From M3007 sp965249785 (lineage in GTDB: Bacteria; Bacteroidota; Bacteroidia; Chitinophagales; Saprospiraceae): a DNA stretch of 64,000 nucleotides. Positions 28,254 to 37,124 of the stretch are shown piece after piece. The stretch lies in the NCBI GenBank assembly GCA_965249785.1, contig CBDFMU010000012.1:372001-436000 (forward strand), given 5' to 3'. A program made the position numbers and the translations under genes. The notes beneath the pieces were generated by a model, which had not been told where the DNA came from, searched no databases, and worked only from the letters and a program-made list of their open reading frames with translations. Positions within the stretch are counted from its first letter, which is position 1, and each line of letters opens with the position of its first letter.

Positions 28254-29597
28254 TTAGACTATGGCCATTTGCTCTTGTTTCGATTGTTTAATCGCGTTGA
28301 CAAGTTCCTGGCAGCCTTTGTCGAGGTGCGCCTTCGTCATTTCCGAAGTGACAATCATTCTGATTCTGGTCTGTTTTCTGGCGACTGCCGGATAGGGTAC
28401 GCCCACCGCTAATACCCCGTTGGTGCCCATGATCTGGGCAGTATTCATCACAAGGTTGTGATTGCCTAAAATGATGGGGAAAATGGCGGTCTCCGCAGTA
28501 CCTATTTTGAAGCCGCCCGCGAGGATCTTTGACTTGAAGTAACGGATGTTCGTCCAGAGGTTTTCTCGCCGTTGCCGGTCTGATTTGATAACCCGTATGG
28601 ATTCCAAGGCCGCCGCCATAGCAGGGATAAAAGGGGCGGTGGTGAAAAAATAAGGTCGACTGGCAAACCGCAGGTAATTAATCAACTCCTTACTTCCAGT
28701 CACAAACCCACCAGTACTGCCGATCGCTTTGCTCATAGTACCGACCAAAATGTCGATAGTATCGGGAGGCATATTGAAATGATCGGTCATACCCAATCCA
28801 TTTTCTCCGATGACCCCGAAAGCATGGGCCTCGTCCACCATCAGTTTGCAGCCGTATTTTTTGCAGAGTGCGGAGATTTCGGGCAGATTGGCAATATCTC
28901 CGTCCATGGAATAGACGCCGTCAACGACTACGATTTTATTGGCATATTGGCCGTTTGCTTTAATCATCGCGCTTTCCAGCGAACGCATATCGTTGTGTCG
29001 GAAAAATAGTTTGTTCCTGCTTTCCAGTCCATCCATGATGCTCGCATGGGCGAACATATCTACGATGGCTACGTCGTTGCTGCGCAAAAGGGCAGATAGT
29101 ACGCCCGTGTTGGTCATGAATCCAGTCGGATAAACCAGTGCTTTTTCACATCCAAAGGTGTCCGCAATTTCTTCTTCCAAATCGCTCTTCACTTTGGTCC
29201 GCCCGGCTGTGACGCAAGATGCACCCGAACCCGCTCCGTATGTTTCCAGTGCCTGTATGGCCGCATTAATCACGCGAGGATGCTGAGTCATATTGAGGTA
29301 GTCGTTCGAGCCGAAATTCACCATCCTGATCACCCGATTGACTGATGGGTCGAAAATGTCCCGTTCGGTCGCTGCGCCATTGAGTGCGTATCGGCGATTG
29401 ATAGTGTAATTGTTTCTATCGGCATCCTCATTGAAGTCATTGAAGATTGCAAACCTTTCGTCGAGGCTCAATTTGTCCAATCTGGGGTCAATCAACACCT
29501 CGTATAAAGTATATTTCTTCGAGTCAATTTTCCCAAAATCTGAAAGTTGGAAGCTGATTTCATCGGCCATTTGACCGGAGAGTGTTGGTTGATCCAT
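28254..29597 (-). CDS. Aminotransferase class I/II PLP enzyme of the alpha-oxoamine synthase family (serine palmitoyltransferase-like)
   Basis: 447 residues. The AONS core includes NFGSNDYLNMTQHPRV (~93), GAGSGASCVTAGRTK (~125), DEAHAFGVIGENGLGM (~255) and the PLP Lys at ~290 in GTMSKAIGSTGGF. The family condenses an acyl thioester with an amino acid (serine, glycine, alanine or cysteate). The ~90-residue N-terminal extension and the neighbouring fatty acid desaturase favour a long-chain base or sulfonolipid-type role, as in serine palmitoyltransferase. The amino acid substrate cannot be read from sequence. It lies 40 bp downstream of the broken desaturase gene. Confidence 0.85.
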   Translation of the reverse strand: MDQPTLSGQMADEISFQLSDFGKIDSKKYTLYEVLIDPRLDKLSLDERFAIFNDFNEDADRNNYTINRRYALNGAATERDIFDPSVNRVIRMVNFGSNDYLNMTQHPRVINAAIQALETYGAGSGASCVTAGRTKVKSDLEEEIADTFGCEKALVYPTGFMTNTGVLSALLRSNDVAIVDMFAHASIMDGLESRNKLFFRHNDMRSLESAMIKANGQYANKIVVVDGVYSMDGDIANLPEISALCKKYGCKLMVDEAHAFGVIGENGLGMTDHFNMPPDTIDILVGTMSKAIGSTGGFVTGSKELINYLRFASRPYFFTTAPFIPAMAAALESIRVIKSDRQRRENLWTNIRYFKSKILAGGFKIGTAETAIFPIILGNHNLVMNTAQIMGTNGVLAVGVPYPAVARKQTRIRMIVTSEMTKAHLDKGCQELVNAIKQSKQEQMAIV

Positions 29598-30125
29598 GAT
29601 TTTTCTTATTAAATTTTGCTGGTGAGATTTACCGGATTTAAACTTCGTTCAGTCCAATCATCCTGTTTTGGGTAGGATCCCAAAGTTTGAGCCTTAAACA
29701 GGCCACTACATCCCGCCAATGCAGCGAGGTTCTTTTGACTTTTTGAAGTTCAGGAATCTGCTTCATCACCTCTGGCAATCGGTAAAACGGGATGCAACAG
29801 TTGAGGTGGTGGATATGGTGGTAGCCAATATTGCCCGTCGCCCAGCGCATAAAAGTCCCCATCACCAGATAGGAAGAAGACTCCAACGCCGCGTTTTCAT
29901 AGCTCCATTCCATCTTTTGCAGGAATAGCACGTTCGGGAAATTGTGCTGTGCATAAAATAAATAGGACCCAATCGCGAACGACATACTGAACGGGATGAA
30001 TAGGGTGAGTGCAAAAGCCATCATGCCCCCATGCGATATCAGCAAATACCCGAACAGAAAATGAACGAGCAAGGCGATAAAAGAATCATAATGCCTGCGA
30101 GGACTCTTTATAAAAGGCTGCAAGC

Positions 30126-31317
30126 CAGACTACTGGACATTTTTGAAAAGAGGTGGCGAAAGCCGATATTGTGTTTGCAACAACATAATAATCGATGCTT
30201 CCACCACACATACGCAAATTTAGTGTTTTGTATGAAAGTTATGGCTTAGGGGCCGTAAAAAATATTTGGCTTTTAGTCTGCCTGCTTCCTTTAGCGCGCA
30301 CGGTGAACCTTTACAAAATGAAGGATTACGTTGGCGGGGTACTTGGCAAGGATGGTTCGAAGGCCAATAGTGATTATAAACGGCTGATTCGTTTTTTCCA
30401 GGATTGGGGCGAAAGCAGGGCGTTGTTACACGATTTGATGCGCCAAAATCTTCGGTTTTTGCGTGGTTTAGGCTTTAAAACCCTGGTCATGGACGGCACG
30501 AGTTGGACGCTTGGGGAAGCGAAAGTGCATTATTTGGTGCTGAGTGTTCTGGTTGGTTCTGTGGCCGTTCCGATTTATTGGGTGCAGTTGGAAAAGATAG
30601 GCGCGTCCAGTCAGGCGGAGCGCAAAGCCATGTTTGAGCAGGCATTTTTGCTGTTCGATCTGCAAGGGATGACGTTGTTAGCTGATCGGGAATATATTGG
30701 CAAAAATTGGTTTAACTTCCTCAAAAAGAACAAGATACATTTTGTTATACGGCTTCGGGCAGGCGATTATTTTGAAGAGGTGAACGGGGCCAGAGGTAAG
30801 GGCTATGAACGTATGGTGACTAAGTGCGGCTTAAAAGACAAATTGGTTAAAAAGCAGATTTTTCTGGATGGCCAGGCCTTCACCATCGTTATGATGCCTA
30901 ATCCCAAGGTGAATGCAGAGGAACCGGTGATGATCTTTTTGACTACGCTACCCAATGCCGTCAAGGCCGCTGAATGCTACGTCAAACGTTGGAAAATCGA
31001 ATGCCTTTTCAAACACCTAAAAACGAACGGATATAATCTGGAAGACCTTAATCTCAAAAATGCTAGCAAAAACCTGTTAATGATGGCGATCGTTACAATA
31101 GCCTATACCTTGGCCATTCAAGAAGGCTGGAAGCACCAAAATTATATTGCAACGCAACGTTATCAGGACGGGACTCAAACGCCAGAAGTGTCCATTTTTA
31201 GAGAAGGACTGGCAATCCTAACCACAAAATGCTTCCGATTTATAGAATTTATACGATATGTTTTTAGCATGCTAAGCCCGAAAAATCATCCCATTTCCAA
31301 AAATGTCCAGTAGTCTG
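30126..31317 (+). mobile_element. IS4-family insertion sequence, copy 1 (intact)
   Basis: 1192 bp, with terminal inverted repeats beginning cagactactggacattttt. It is flanked by the 9-bp direct repeat gctgcaagc (30117-30125 and 31318-31326). As far as can be read it is identical to copy 2 at 34249-35440. It lies within the desaturase gene, with its transposase on the opposite strand to the host gene. Confidence 0.95.
30195..31313 (+). CDS. IS4 family transposase (copy 1)
   Basis: 372 residues with the DDE catalytic set: Asp in TLVMDGTSW (~98), Asp in LLADREYIG (~162) and Glu in the IS4 signature Y-(2)-R-(3)-E-(6)-K (YVKRWKIECLFKHLK, ~265-279). The signature assigns the family. The stop is 4 bp from the IS end, inside the right inverted repeat. 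The protein is complete and the element should be active. Confidence 0.95.
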   Translation: MLPPHIRKFSVLYESYGLGAVKNIWLLVCLLPLARTVNLYKMKDYVGGVLGKDGSKANSDYKRLIRFFQDWGESRALLHDLMRQNLRFLRGLGFKTLVMDGTSWTLGEAKVHYLVLSVLVGSVAVPIYWVQLEKIGASSQAERKAMFEQAFLLFDLQGMTLLADREYIGKNWFNFLKKNKIHFVIRLRAGDYFEEVNGARGKGYERMVTKCGLKDKLVKKQIFLDGQAFTIVMMPNPKVNAEEPVMIFLTTLPNAVKAAECYVKRWKIECLFKHLKTNGYNLEDLNLKNASKNLLMMAIVTIAYTLAIQEGWKHQNYIATQRYQDGTQTPEVSIFREGLAILTTKCFRFIEFIRYVFSMLSPKNHPISKNVQ

Positions 31318-32063
31318 GCTGCAAGCACATTCCATAAAGAAATATGGTAAAATAAGCTAACAGGATGGTTGCCGGATGACGTGCCGCCAGATACCAAAAC
31401 CGGGTCTTTTTGTCTGCTGCCAGGTATTGCGCCTTGGTCATGATCGGAAAGGGACCGATATCACCGTTGACAAGTTTTGAGTTATGCTTGTGGTGATGGT
31501 TGTGCGAGCGTTTCCAGATGCTGAAAGGTGCCAGTGTGAATACGCCAAACAGCCAAAAAATCACTTTTGCCACTTTTGACCGATAGAGGATGGCATGGTG
31601 CAAAAAATCGTGGTAAATCACGAACATCCGCACAAACACGAAGGCAATGGAAAGGCTACAAATCAGCCTCATATAAATATTGACATTCCAGAAACTCCCA
31701 ACCAACAGTAGTATTAATAACAGCAGTGTTGACAGCGTATATAGCCAACTTTTATATCTGTTTTCCCTAGCATATTCCCTGGTAGCAAGTATTAATTCCT
31801 TGCCGGATAACCTGCCAATATTCTCGGTTTTCATTGGGCCAAATGGTTTAGATAATCAGAAATCCGCCGGACTGCTATTTTGTTACCCTCTTGCAAGGAC
31901 CTTTTTTAAAAATCAGCGATTTCTAACGGTGCAGCGTTTTTGATTTCCAAATATGGCCTTGCCCACCTCCAAAAAATCGCAACAAGTGACCCCCGGCAAC
32001 TTTCAAGGGATACGCGGTTGGAAATAAATGCGATCCGGCAAGTCGCATCCGGTCGCAGGCGCT

Positions 32064-32071
32064 TATTTTTG
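32064..32071 (+). promoter_or_regulatory. Promoter -7 element (TATTTTTG) for the LytTR regulator
   Basis: TATTTTTG lies 32 bp before the start codon at 32103. Just upstream (32027-32039) is tgcgatccggcaa, which recurs as gcgatccggcaa in the leader region of the LamG gene (28223-28234). Confidence 0.45.
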
Positions 32072-32102
32072 GCGTCGAAAAGGTTTTGCCCACGCCATTC
32101 CC

Positions 32103-32867
32103 ATGCAACCAACCCTCCGCATTTTCCTCGTAGACGACGAGCCGCCTTGCCGGGAAGCACTCCGCACCTTCCTCCACGCGGGCTGCCCCGAAGCCCAAAT
32201 CGTTGGAGAGGCCGCCTCGGTCGCTGAAGCCGCCCGTCTGCTGCCGCAGGCCATGCCCGATCTGCTGCTGCTCGACGTGCAATTGGCCGACGGCATCGGT
32301 TTCGACCTGCTCGACCGTTTTCCCAAGCCCGGCTTTCGGGTTATTTTCACCACGGCTTTTGACGAATTTGCTTTACGGGCCTTCAAATACAGCGCGGTGG
32401 ATTATTTGCTGAAACCCCTGGACCCGGAGGACCTGATCGCTGCCGTCCGTCGCGCTACCCTGCCCAGCGATCCTGTCGTTTATCAGCGGCAGTTAGAGCA
32501 ACTTCGCCATAACACGACCACGCGCACTTTCGACCGTATTACTTTGAACACGGGCGATGGCCTGCTTTTTACCCGCCCGGGCGAAATGGTGCATCTGGAA
32601 GCCCGAGGCAATTACACCCTTGTTTTTTTGGAAAATGGGGAACGTCATTTGACCGCCCAGCCATTAATCGTATTTGAAGAAATCCTGTCCAGTCCGCCAT
32701 TTTTTCGGGCGCACCAGTCGCATCTGGTGAATACGGGTTTCGTGCGCAAACTCGCCCGGGAAGACGGAGATAATCTCGTGATGCTGGACAAGTCTGTGGT
32801 GCCACTAGCCCGGCGGCGCAAGGAAGCATTTGTGGAGATGATGAGCGGCGGCAAGCGATTCGGGTAG
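32103..32867 (+). CDS. LytTR family response regulator
   Basis: The start is set at MQPTLRIFLVDDEPP. 254 residues: a receiver with acidic Asp11-Asp12, phospho-acceptor Asp58 in LLLLDVQLADG and Lys in DYLLKPLDP, then a LytTR DNA-binding domain (~155-254; EMVHLEARGNYTLVFLENGERH, FFRAHQSHLVN). It is divergent from the desaturase gene. The propeller kinase at 23387, for which no partner is adjacent, is the natural candidate cognate kinase. That pairing is inferred from proximity and family only. Confidence 0.9.
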   Translation: MQPTLRIFLVDDEPPCREALRTFLHAGCPEAQIVGEAASVAEAARLLPQAMPDLLLLDVQLADGIGFDLLDRFPKPGFRVIFTTAFDEFALRAFKYSAVDYLLKPLDPEDLIAAVRRATLPSDPVVYQRQLEQLRHNTTTRTFDRITLNTGDGLLFTRPGEMVHLEARGNYTLVFLENGERHLTAQPLIVFEEILSSPPFFRAHQSHLVNTGFVRKLAREDGDNLVMLDKSVVPLARRRKEAFVEMMSGGKRFG

Positions 32868-32916
32868 ACAATTGAAGGCTAGACTGTTTTGCGCTTGCAT
32901 CTTCTGCCAAGCGTCC

Positions 32917-32924
32917 TACCTTTG
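32917..32924 (+). promoter_or_regulatory. Promoter -7 element (TACCTTTG) for pheS
   Basis: TACCTTTG lies 20 bp before the pheS ATG, giving a short leader. Confidence 0.6.
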
Positions 32925-32943
32925 CCCTCGAATAAAGAGAACT

Positions 32944-33975
32944 ATGTCCGATATTTTTGAGAAAGTCCAGCAAACTATCACCGAAGTTGCCGCCGATACA
33001 CCCGGTAACGCCGAACTATTGGAGGCTTTCCGCATCCGCTATCTTGGTACCAAAGGCGAAATAAAAGCCTTGATGGAAGAAATGCGCGCGGTGCCAAACG
33101 AGCGTAAGCGCGAATTTGGACAGTTGATGAATACGCTGAAACTGCAAGCCGAGGAAAAATACGCGGCCCTCAAATCCGATCTGGAAGCGCAGGCAGAAAG
33201 TGCTGTGGGTCAACAACTTGACCTTACTGCGCCCGGCGAACCGCTGCCAATCGGCTCCCGCCATCCGGTAGCGGTGACCATGAATCGCATCGTGGACATC
33301 TTTGCCCGTATGGGCTTCGCGGTGGTTGATGGCCCGGAAATCGAGGACGACTGGCACAATTTCACGGCCATGAATACGCCGGAAGATCACCCGGCGCGTG
33401 ACATGCAGGATACGTTCTACGTCGTGGATGCGCCGGGCATGCTGTTGCGTACCCACACCTCGCCCGTACAGGCGCGGGTGATGGAAAGTCGGCAGCCGCC
33501 TATTCGGATCATTGCGCCGGGTCGGGTTTATCGTAACGAGACTATTTCCACGCGCTCGCACGCGCAGTTTCATCAGGTGGAAGGCTTGTATGTAGATGAG
33601 GGCGTTTCTTTCGCCGATTTGAAACAGACATTGCTGCATTTTGCGCAGGAAATGTTTGGGGCGACCAAAATTCGGCTGCGTCCTTCTTTTTTCCCTTTCA
33701 CGGAACCTTCGGCGGAAATGGACATTTGGCTGGGCACTGAAACGGAGAAAAATAGCCGTCTCACCAAAGGCACTGGTTGGCTGGAAATTCTCGGCTGCGG
33801 CATGGTCGACCCGCAGGTACTGGAAAATTGCGGCATTGATTCCCGGAAATACAGCGGTTTCGCTTTCGGGATGGGTATTGAGCGACAGGCTTTGCGGCTC
33901 TACGAAATCGGCGACATTCGGCTGTTGTTTGAAAATGATGTACGCTTTTTGCGGCAGTTTGCTTCGGCTATTTAG
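32944..33975 (+). CDS. pheS: Phenylalanine--tRNA ligase alpha subunit
   Basis: The start is set at MSDIFEKVQQTI, after the promoter. 343 residues: an N-terminal coiled coil for tRNA binding (~1-95, with RYLGTKGEIKALMEEMR), then the class II catalytic domain. Motif 2 is around RVYRNETISTRSHAQFHQVEGLYVD and motif 3 is GFAFGMGIERQALRLYEI. The HTSPVQARVM segment binds substrate. It pairs with PheT, which is not in this window; separation of pheS and pheT is common in Bacteroidota. An ordinary housekeeping gene. Confidence 0.97.
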   Translation: MSDIFEKVQQTITEVAADTPGNAELLEAFRIRYLGTKGEIKALMEEMRAVPNERKREFGQLMNTLKLQAEEKYAALKSDLEAQAESAVGQQLDLTAPGEPLPIGSRHPVAVTMNRIVDIFARMGFAVVDGPEIEDDWHNFTAMNTPEDHPARDMQDTFYVVDAPGMLLRTHTSPVQARVMESRQPPIRIIAPGRVYRNETISTRSHAQFHQVEGLYVDEGVSFADLKQTLLHFAQEMFGATKIRLRPSFFPFTEPSAEMDIWLGTETEKNSRLTKGTGWLEILGCGMVDPQVLENCGIDSRKYSGFAFGMGIERQALRLYEIGDIRLLFENDVRFLRQFASAI

Positions 33976-34248
33976 GTCGTTTTGCCATTATTATAACTCT
34001 TGAAAATGACCAAACAAACCGCGTTAAGCGTCCTCACTTTTTTTGGACTTGCTTGTGGATTGAGTTTCGCTTTCAGCAAATTTCCGCCAATTGTTTTTTG
34101 GGGTACTGATCTTCAAGAAATACTGCCGGGTTTTGGGCCACTTTTAAGTGGTTTGATTTGTTATAAAATTTTTAACAACACTCCAACCTATTCTATTAGC
34201 GGAACACAGCCTTTAAAGTCGTGGTTTATTTTGCTGGTTGCAGCCGCC

Positions 34249-35440
34249 CAGACTACTGGACATTTTTGAAAAGAGGTGGCGAAAGCCGATATTGTGTTTG
34301 CAACAACATAATAATCGATGCTTCCACCACACATACGCAAATTTAGTGTTTTGTATGAAAGTTATGGCTTAGGGGCCGTAAAAAATATTTGGCTTTTAGT
34401 CTGCCTGCTTCCTTTAGCGCGCACGGTGAACCTTTACAAAATGAAGGATTACGTTGGCGGGGTACTTGGCAAGGATGGTTCGAAGGCCAATAGTGATTAT
34501 AAACGGCTGATTCGTTTTTTCCAGGATTGGGGCGAAAGCAGGGCGTTGTTACACGATTTGATGCGCCAAAATCTTCGGTTTTTGCGTGGTTTAGGCTTTA
34601 AAACCCTGGTCATGGACGGCACGAGTTGGACGCTTGGGGAAGCGAAAGTGCATTATTTGGTGCTGAGTGTTCTGGTTGGTTCTGTGGCCGTTCCGATTTA
34701 TTGGGTGCAGTTGGAAAAGATAGGCGCGTCCAGTCAGGCGGAGCGCAAAGCCATGTTTGAGCAGGCATTTTTGCTGTTCGATCTGCAAGGGATGACGTTG
34801 TTAGCTGATCGGGAATATATTGGCAAAAATTGGTTTAACTTCCTCAAAAAGAACAAGATACATTTTGTTATACGGCTTCGGGCAGGCGATTATTTTGAAG
34901 AGGTGAACGGGGCCAGAGGTAAGGGCTATGAACGTATGGTGACTAAGTGCGGCTTAAAAGACAAATTGGTTAAAAAGCAGATTTTTCTGGATGGCCAGGC
35001 CTTCACCATCGTTATGATGCCTAATCCCAAGGTGAATGCAGAGGAACCGGTGATGATCTTTTTGACTACGCTACCCAATGCCGTCAAGGCCGCTGAATGC
35101 TACGTCAAACGTTGGAAAATCGAATGCCTTTTCAAACACCTAAAAACGAACGGATATAATCTGGAAGACCTTAATCTCAAAAATGCTAGCAAAAACCTGT
35201 TAATGATGGCGATCGTTACAATAGCCTATACCTTGGCCATTCAAGAAGGCTGGAAGCACCAAAATTATATTGCAACGCAACGTTATCAGGACGGGACTCA
35301 AACGCCAGAAGTGTCCATTTTTAGAGAAGGACTGGCAATCCTAACCACAAAATGCTTCCGATTTATAGAATTTATACGATATGTTTTTAGCATGCTAAGC
35401 CCGAAAAATCATCCCATTTCCAAAAATGTCCAGTAGTCTG
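34249..35440 (+). mobile_element. IS4-family insertion sequence, copy 2 (intact)
   Basis: 1192 bp with the same ends and the same transposase as copy 1. It is flanked by the 9-bp direct repeat gcagccgcc (34240-34248 and 35441-35449). It is in the same orientation as copy 1, 2.9 kb away. Confidence 0.95.
34318..35436 (+). CDS. IS4 family transposase (copy 2)
   Basis: A 372-residue protein identical to the product at 30195-31313, with the same DDE residues and Y-(2)-R-(3)-E-(6)-K signature. The identity of the two copies indicates recent transposition or ongoing gene conversion. Confidence 0.95.
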   Translation: MLPPHIRKFSVLYESYGLGAVKNIWLLVCLLPLARTVNLYKMKDYVGGVLGKDGSKANSDYKRLIRFFQDWGESRALLHDLMRQNLRFLRGLGFKTLVMDGTSWTLGEAKVHYLVLSVLVGSVAVPIYWVQLEKIGASSQAERKAMFEQAFLLFDLQGMTLLADREYIGKNWFNFLKKNKIHFVIRLRAGDYFEEVNGARGKGYERMVTKCGLKDKLVKKQIFLDGQAFTIVMMPNPKVNAEEPVMIFLTTLPNAVKAAECYVKRWKIECLFKHLKTNGYNLEDLNLKNASKNLLMMAIVTIAYTLAIQEGWKHQNYIATQRYQDGTQTPEVSIFREGLAILTTKCFRFIEFIRYVFSMLSPKNHPISKNVQ

Positions 35441-35942
35441 GCAGCCGCCACTTTTATGCTGACTAATACCAAAAGCAGTTTTACGGTCAATTTCCTTTTT
35501 GTTGTTACCCAGATTATTTACTGCTTTGGGGAAGAATTTGGTTGGCGGAATTTCTTGCAAAATGCTACTAATCAAACTAATAAATGGTTACAATCTTTTA
35601 TTATTGGAGTAGTTTGGTTTGGCTGGCATTTCTCCTGGTTGAAGAACCATTAAAAGCAATGTCGGGACAAAATATGCCTGCACCTCTGCCGGTTCTTATT
35701 TTTGCTTTTATTCTTACTTTATCGCTTATTTCACTTTTGCTTGGTTCAGTAGTTAATAAAACGCAGGCTATACTTTTACCGACTATTTTACATTTTGTAG
35801 TTAAAACTAATATTCCAACTACAATAATAACAGTAGTTTTAATAGTACTTGCGGTTTTCACCTGGAATAAATTTCTTGTTACTTCACAAATAGTTGATGG
35901 AGAAACTAGTCCGTAACTAACGACTCAGAATACGCTGTAATT

Positions 35943-36827
35943 TTAAAGTTGCTTATGGTGGTGGCCAAAATTGAAGTTAAAGCCTACTGCTCCCATTTTT
36001 TCCCAGAAAAGAATGTTTTGGCTGGCGCGTTGAGGTTGATCATTATATAATAATATATCGGGCAAAGTTATGTAGCCCACCTTGGTTTCAGCCATCAAAA
36101 ACAAGCGTTTTAATACATAGAGTCGCAACCCTGCTTTGCCCGCCAAGGAATAGCCAGCCAAATGAAACTTGTTGTTCAGGCCATACCCAAATACATGAAC
36201 ATCCGTGCGTGGCACCACCCAAATACCGCCCAAACCAACCAGCAAATGCAAAGCTAAATTAGGCCGCGCTAATTGCAACACCGGCAAATGATATTCCAGG
36301 TCCAAATTGACCAGGTTCAGGCCATCGGTATGCTCGAAGCGCAAGAAATCCTCGGTAAGCCGGATAGGCTTTTGCAGATAGTTTCCAGCATAACGGGGGG
36401 AAGCTTCTTTGCTAATGACTCCCGACATCCACACTGTTTGGTCGTTTACCATTACGTATTTCAGGTGATCCACCCCCAACGAAATCGCAAAATGCCGCGT
36501 CAAAAAGAATCCAAGCCGGTAGTCATACTGCGGAATCGAAATGGTGGTCGGGCCAAAATACGTTTTGAAACTAAATTTAGTCGGGCGATCCTTGGCCTCC
36601 ACGTTGAAAAGCGTGAAGTCATATTCCGGTCCGGAAAAATGGATGTCGCTTTTGGCGAAAGTAGCTCGATTGTAGCCCCAATAGAAATAAAATCGCTCGA
36701 ATCGGCTGCCCGGATCAGCGGTGGCAAACCAGGATAGACGTTGATTATCAGTACTTTGTGAGTGCGCAAAAGTGGGCAATAATATGGTCAGGCTGCTGAC
36801 TAACAGCATTATTACAAATGATCGCAT
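35943..36827 (-). CDS. Predicted outer-membrane beta-barrel-like protein, function unknown
   Basis: 294 residues with a signal peptide (1-24, ending AHSQ). The rest is rich in alternating hydrophobic/aromatic strands (RFERFYFYWGYNRATF, YDFTLFNVEAKDR, FFLTRHFAISLGVDHLKYVM, LALHLLVGLGGIWVVP) and ends in a strand with aromatic residues (KMGAVGFNFNFGHHHKQL), as expected of an outer-membrane barrel or an outer-membrane-associated periplasmic protein. The last residues are His-rich. No family name is recognised. It stands alone between the broken CPBP gene and recA. Confidence 0.65.
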   Translation of the reverse strand: MRSFVIMLLVSSLTILLPTFAHSQSTDNQRLSWFATADPGSRFERFYFYWGYNRATFAKSDIHFSGPEYDFTLFNVEAKDRPTKFSFKTYFGPTTISIPQYDYRLGFFLTRHFAISLGVDHLKYVMVNDQTVWMSGVISKEASPRYAGNYLQKPIRLTEDFLRFEHTDGLNLVNLDLEYHLPVLQLARPNLALHLLVGLGGIWVVPRTDVHVFGYGLNNKFHLAGYSLAGKAGLRLYVLKRLFLMAETKVGYITLPDILLYNDQPQRASQNILFWEKMGAVGFNFNFGHHHKQL

Positions 36828-37079
36828 GATCTGGGTGCGGGCTTTTGTGGTGAAACAAAGTTCAAAGGTAGGAACACGCCATTCAGGTAGCCTTTATATT
36901 TGTTGAACTGCCTAAAAAGACCGCTCACATTTCGGGATATGCAGTAGATTTGTTGGAGGATTTTTTTCTTTTGACCGAGGCAAGTATGCAACCCGGGAAA
37001 GAAAGCCGCCATTCATTTTTTTGTTTTAAATATTTTTTTGAAAAAACACCTTAAAAGGTTTTTATTCAAACATTTTGTT

Positions 37080-37087
37080 TATTTTTG
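37080..37087 (+). promoter_or_regulatory. Promoter -7 element (TATTTTTG) for recA
   Basis: TATTTTTG lies 37 bp before the recA ATG. No LexA-type palindrome is evident nearby. Confidence 0.55.
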
Positions 37088-37124
37088 TCCCACTTTACAA
37101 CATCACATAAACAGCACCATAGCC

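Larger units (their letters stand above)
29638..31834 (-). pseudogene. Fatty acid desaturase gene interrupted by an IS4-family element
   Basis: The 5' part (31834 down to 31318) and 3' part (30116 down to 29638) join in frame if the IS and one 9-bp target copy are removed, giving 331 residues across the junction FLYGMCLQ-PFIKSPRRH. The joined protein has the membrane desaturase histidine boxes HDFLHH (~74), HNHHHKH (~111) and HHIHH (in GNIGYHHIHHL, near the end) and several membrane segments. It would use di-iron and oxygen to introduce a double bond or hydroxyl into an acyl chain. The gene is first in a likely desaturase-palmitoyltransferase-LamG operon. Clean restoration shows that the insertion is recent. 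Confidence 0.9.
34006..35916 (+). pseudogene. CPBP family intramembrane metalloprotease gene, broken by IS4 copy 2 and a frameshift
   Basis: The 5' part (34006-34248) and the part from 35450 join in frame when the IS and one 9-bp target copy are removed (…LLVAAATFMLTN…). The joined product has the CPBP motif 1 Glu-Glu-x3-Arg in GEEFGWRNFL and motif 2 His in WFGWHFSWL, with several membrane segments. After WLKNH the frame shifts by -1 near 35650, then continues to 35916 with further membrane helices (PLPVLIFAFILTLSLISLLLG, LLPTILHFVVK). CPBP proteins cleave CAAX-type or bacteriocin-related substrates in the membrane. The gene should be inactive. Confidence 0.85.
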
